From Pseudomonadota bacterium (GTDB taxonomy: Bacteria; Pseudomonadota; Alphaproteobacteria; Acetobacterales; Acetobacteraceae), in the NCBI GenBank assembly GCA_021819535.1, contig JAKAQU010000181.1, forward strand, positions 1-6,262: 6,262 nucleotides of DNA. The letters are read 5' to 3'. The notes beneath the pieces were generated by a model, which saw only the letters and a list, made by a program, of their open reading frames with translations, did no database searches and was not told where the DNA came from. Both the position numbers and the translations under genes were made by a program. Of this stretch, positions 5,757 through 6,262 are shown in pieces (the first letter of the stretch is position 1; every line of letters starts with the position of its first letter).

Positions 5757-6262
5757 ATGCAGGACTCTCTTGAAGTTGAGGTTGCCGTTATCGGCGCCGG
5801 GCCGGTCGGCGGCACATTGGCGCTCCGGCTCGCCGAGGCCGGCATCGCGACCGCCATCATCGACCGGGCGCCTCTGCCACCGATGGAGCATCCCGAATTT
5901 GACGGGCGGGCCTATGCGATCGCCGCCGGCTCGCGCCGTCTCCTCGAAGAGGCCGGGCTATGGCGCCGCCTTTCCGATCCGCCCGGCGCGATCGCGGCCA
6001 TCCGCGTCTCAGATGGTAAAGTGGGCCGGCCGGCCTCGCCGCTGTTTCTTCATTTCGATCTCGCCGAACTCGGGCTCGACGCCGCGGCGGGCGAGGCGTT
6101 CGGCTGGATGGTCGAAGCGCGGAATCTGCGTCGGGCGATGAACGCGGCACTCGCCGAGCCGCCGCGCCGGGAGCATCCGCTCCATGTCTTTGCCCCCGCC
6201 GAGACCACGATCACCCGCGCCGAACACGGCGCCGAGATCATGATCAAGGATGGGCCGCGTCT
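5757..6262 (+). CDS. UbiH/UbiF/COQ6-family FAD-dependent hydroxylase (5' part, runs off the window)
   Basis: The first 168 residues of a flavoprotein monooxygenase are present; the usual family length is about 390-420, so more than half lies beyond the edge. The N-terminus is a Rossmann FAD-binding fold: VAVIGAGPVGGTLALRLAEAG (begins at residue 9; GxGxxG at 13-18), followed by strand 2 ending in the acidic Asp36 (IIDRA). Next come the FDGRAYAIAAGSRRLLEEAG segment (from 48) and the EARNLRRAMNAAL helix (120-132), both typical of UbiH/COQ6 enzymes. These hydroxylate the aromatic ring during ubiquinone synthesis. Which ring position (UbiH, UbiF, UbiL or UbiM type) cannot be decided from this part, so no symbol is given. 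The ATG at 5757 fits the family N-terminus and is preceded by a G-rich but weak ribosome site. It is divergent from glnK with no functional link. Confidence 0.9.
   Translation, partial: MQDSLEVEVAVIGAGPVGGTLALRLAEAGIATAIIDRAPLPPMEHPEFDGRAYAIAAGSRRLLEEAGLWRRLSDPPGAIAAIRVSDGKVGRPASPLFLHFDLAELGLDAAAGEAFGWMVEARNLRRAMNAALAEPPRREHPLHVFAPAETTITRAEHGAEIMIKDGPR

Overview
The window is about two-thirds G+C with strongly G/C-biased third codon positions. Its gene content (glnK-amt pair, Tat-exported Amidase_3 cell-wall amidase, UbiH-family hydroxylase, TauE/SafE + DUF1634 pair) fits an alphaproteobacterium, possibly of the Rhodospirillales/Acetobacteraceae type. That placement is inferred from gene families and composition; no rRNA or marker phylogeny is available here. 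I see no tRNA or rRNA gene, CRISPR array, transposase or phage gene.

Layout, left to right. Positions 1-161 form a flank with no recognisable gene. A plus-strand cluster follows: a TauE/SafE-family membrane permease (162-1022), a three-helix DUF1634 membrane protein overlapping it by a GTGA junction (1019-1360), and after an 81-bp gap a two-domain dienelactone hydrolase + NTF2/SnoaL-like protein (1442-2662). This last gene converges, with only 10 bp between stop codons, on a minus-strand N-acetylmuramoyl-L-alanine amidase with a twin-arginine signal (2673-3524). Upstream of the amidase, 3525-3650 holds its putative promoter and a strong intrinsic terminator. The terminator ends the minus-strand glnK-amt operon: the PII protein GlnK (5074-5412) is upstream and the ammonium channel Amt (3651-5006) downstream. 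A 344-bp divergent intergenic region (5413-5756) carries a three-copy 16-bp tandem repeat and a sigma-54-like promoter candidate pointing at glnK. The window ends inside a plus-strand UbiH/COQ6-family FAD hydroxylase (5757 to edge).

Functionally, only glnK and amt form a clear unit. Amt conducts ammonium across the inner membrane, and GlnK, modified at Tyr51 according to nitrogen status, plugs the channel when nitrogen is abundant. TauE/SafE and DUF1634 look like a second unit, probably an anion or organosulfur exporter with a small membrane partner. The hydrolase, the amidase and the ubiquinone-type hydroxylase look like independent neighbours.

I do not see a convincing previously undescribed system. 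The items most worth checking are the 16-bp tandem repeats and promoter candidate before glnK, the amidase start region (leaderless transcript or coupled mini-ORF), the DLH-NTF2 fusion, and the translationally overlapping TauE/DUF1634 pair.
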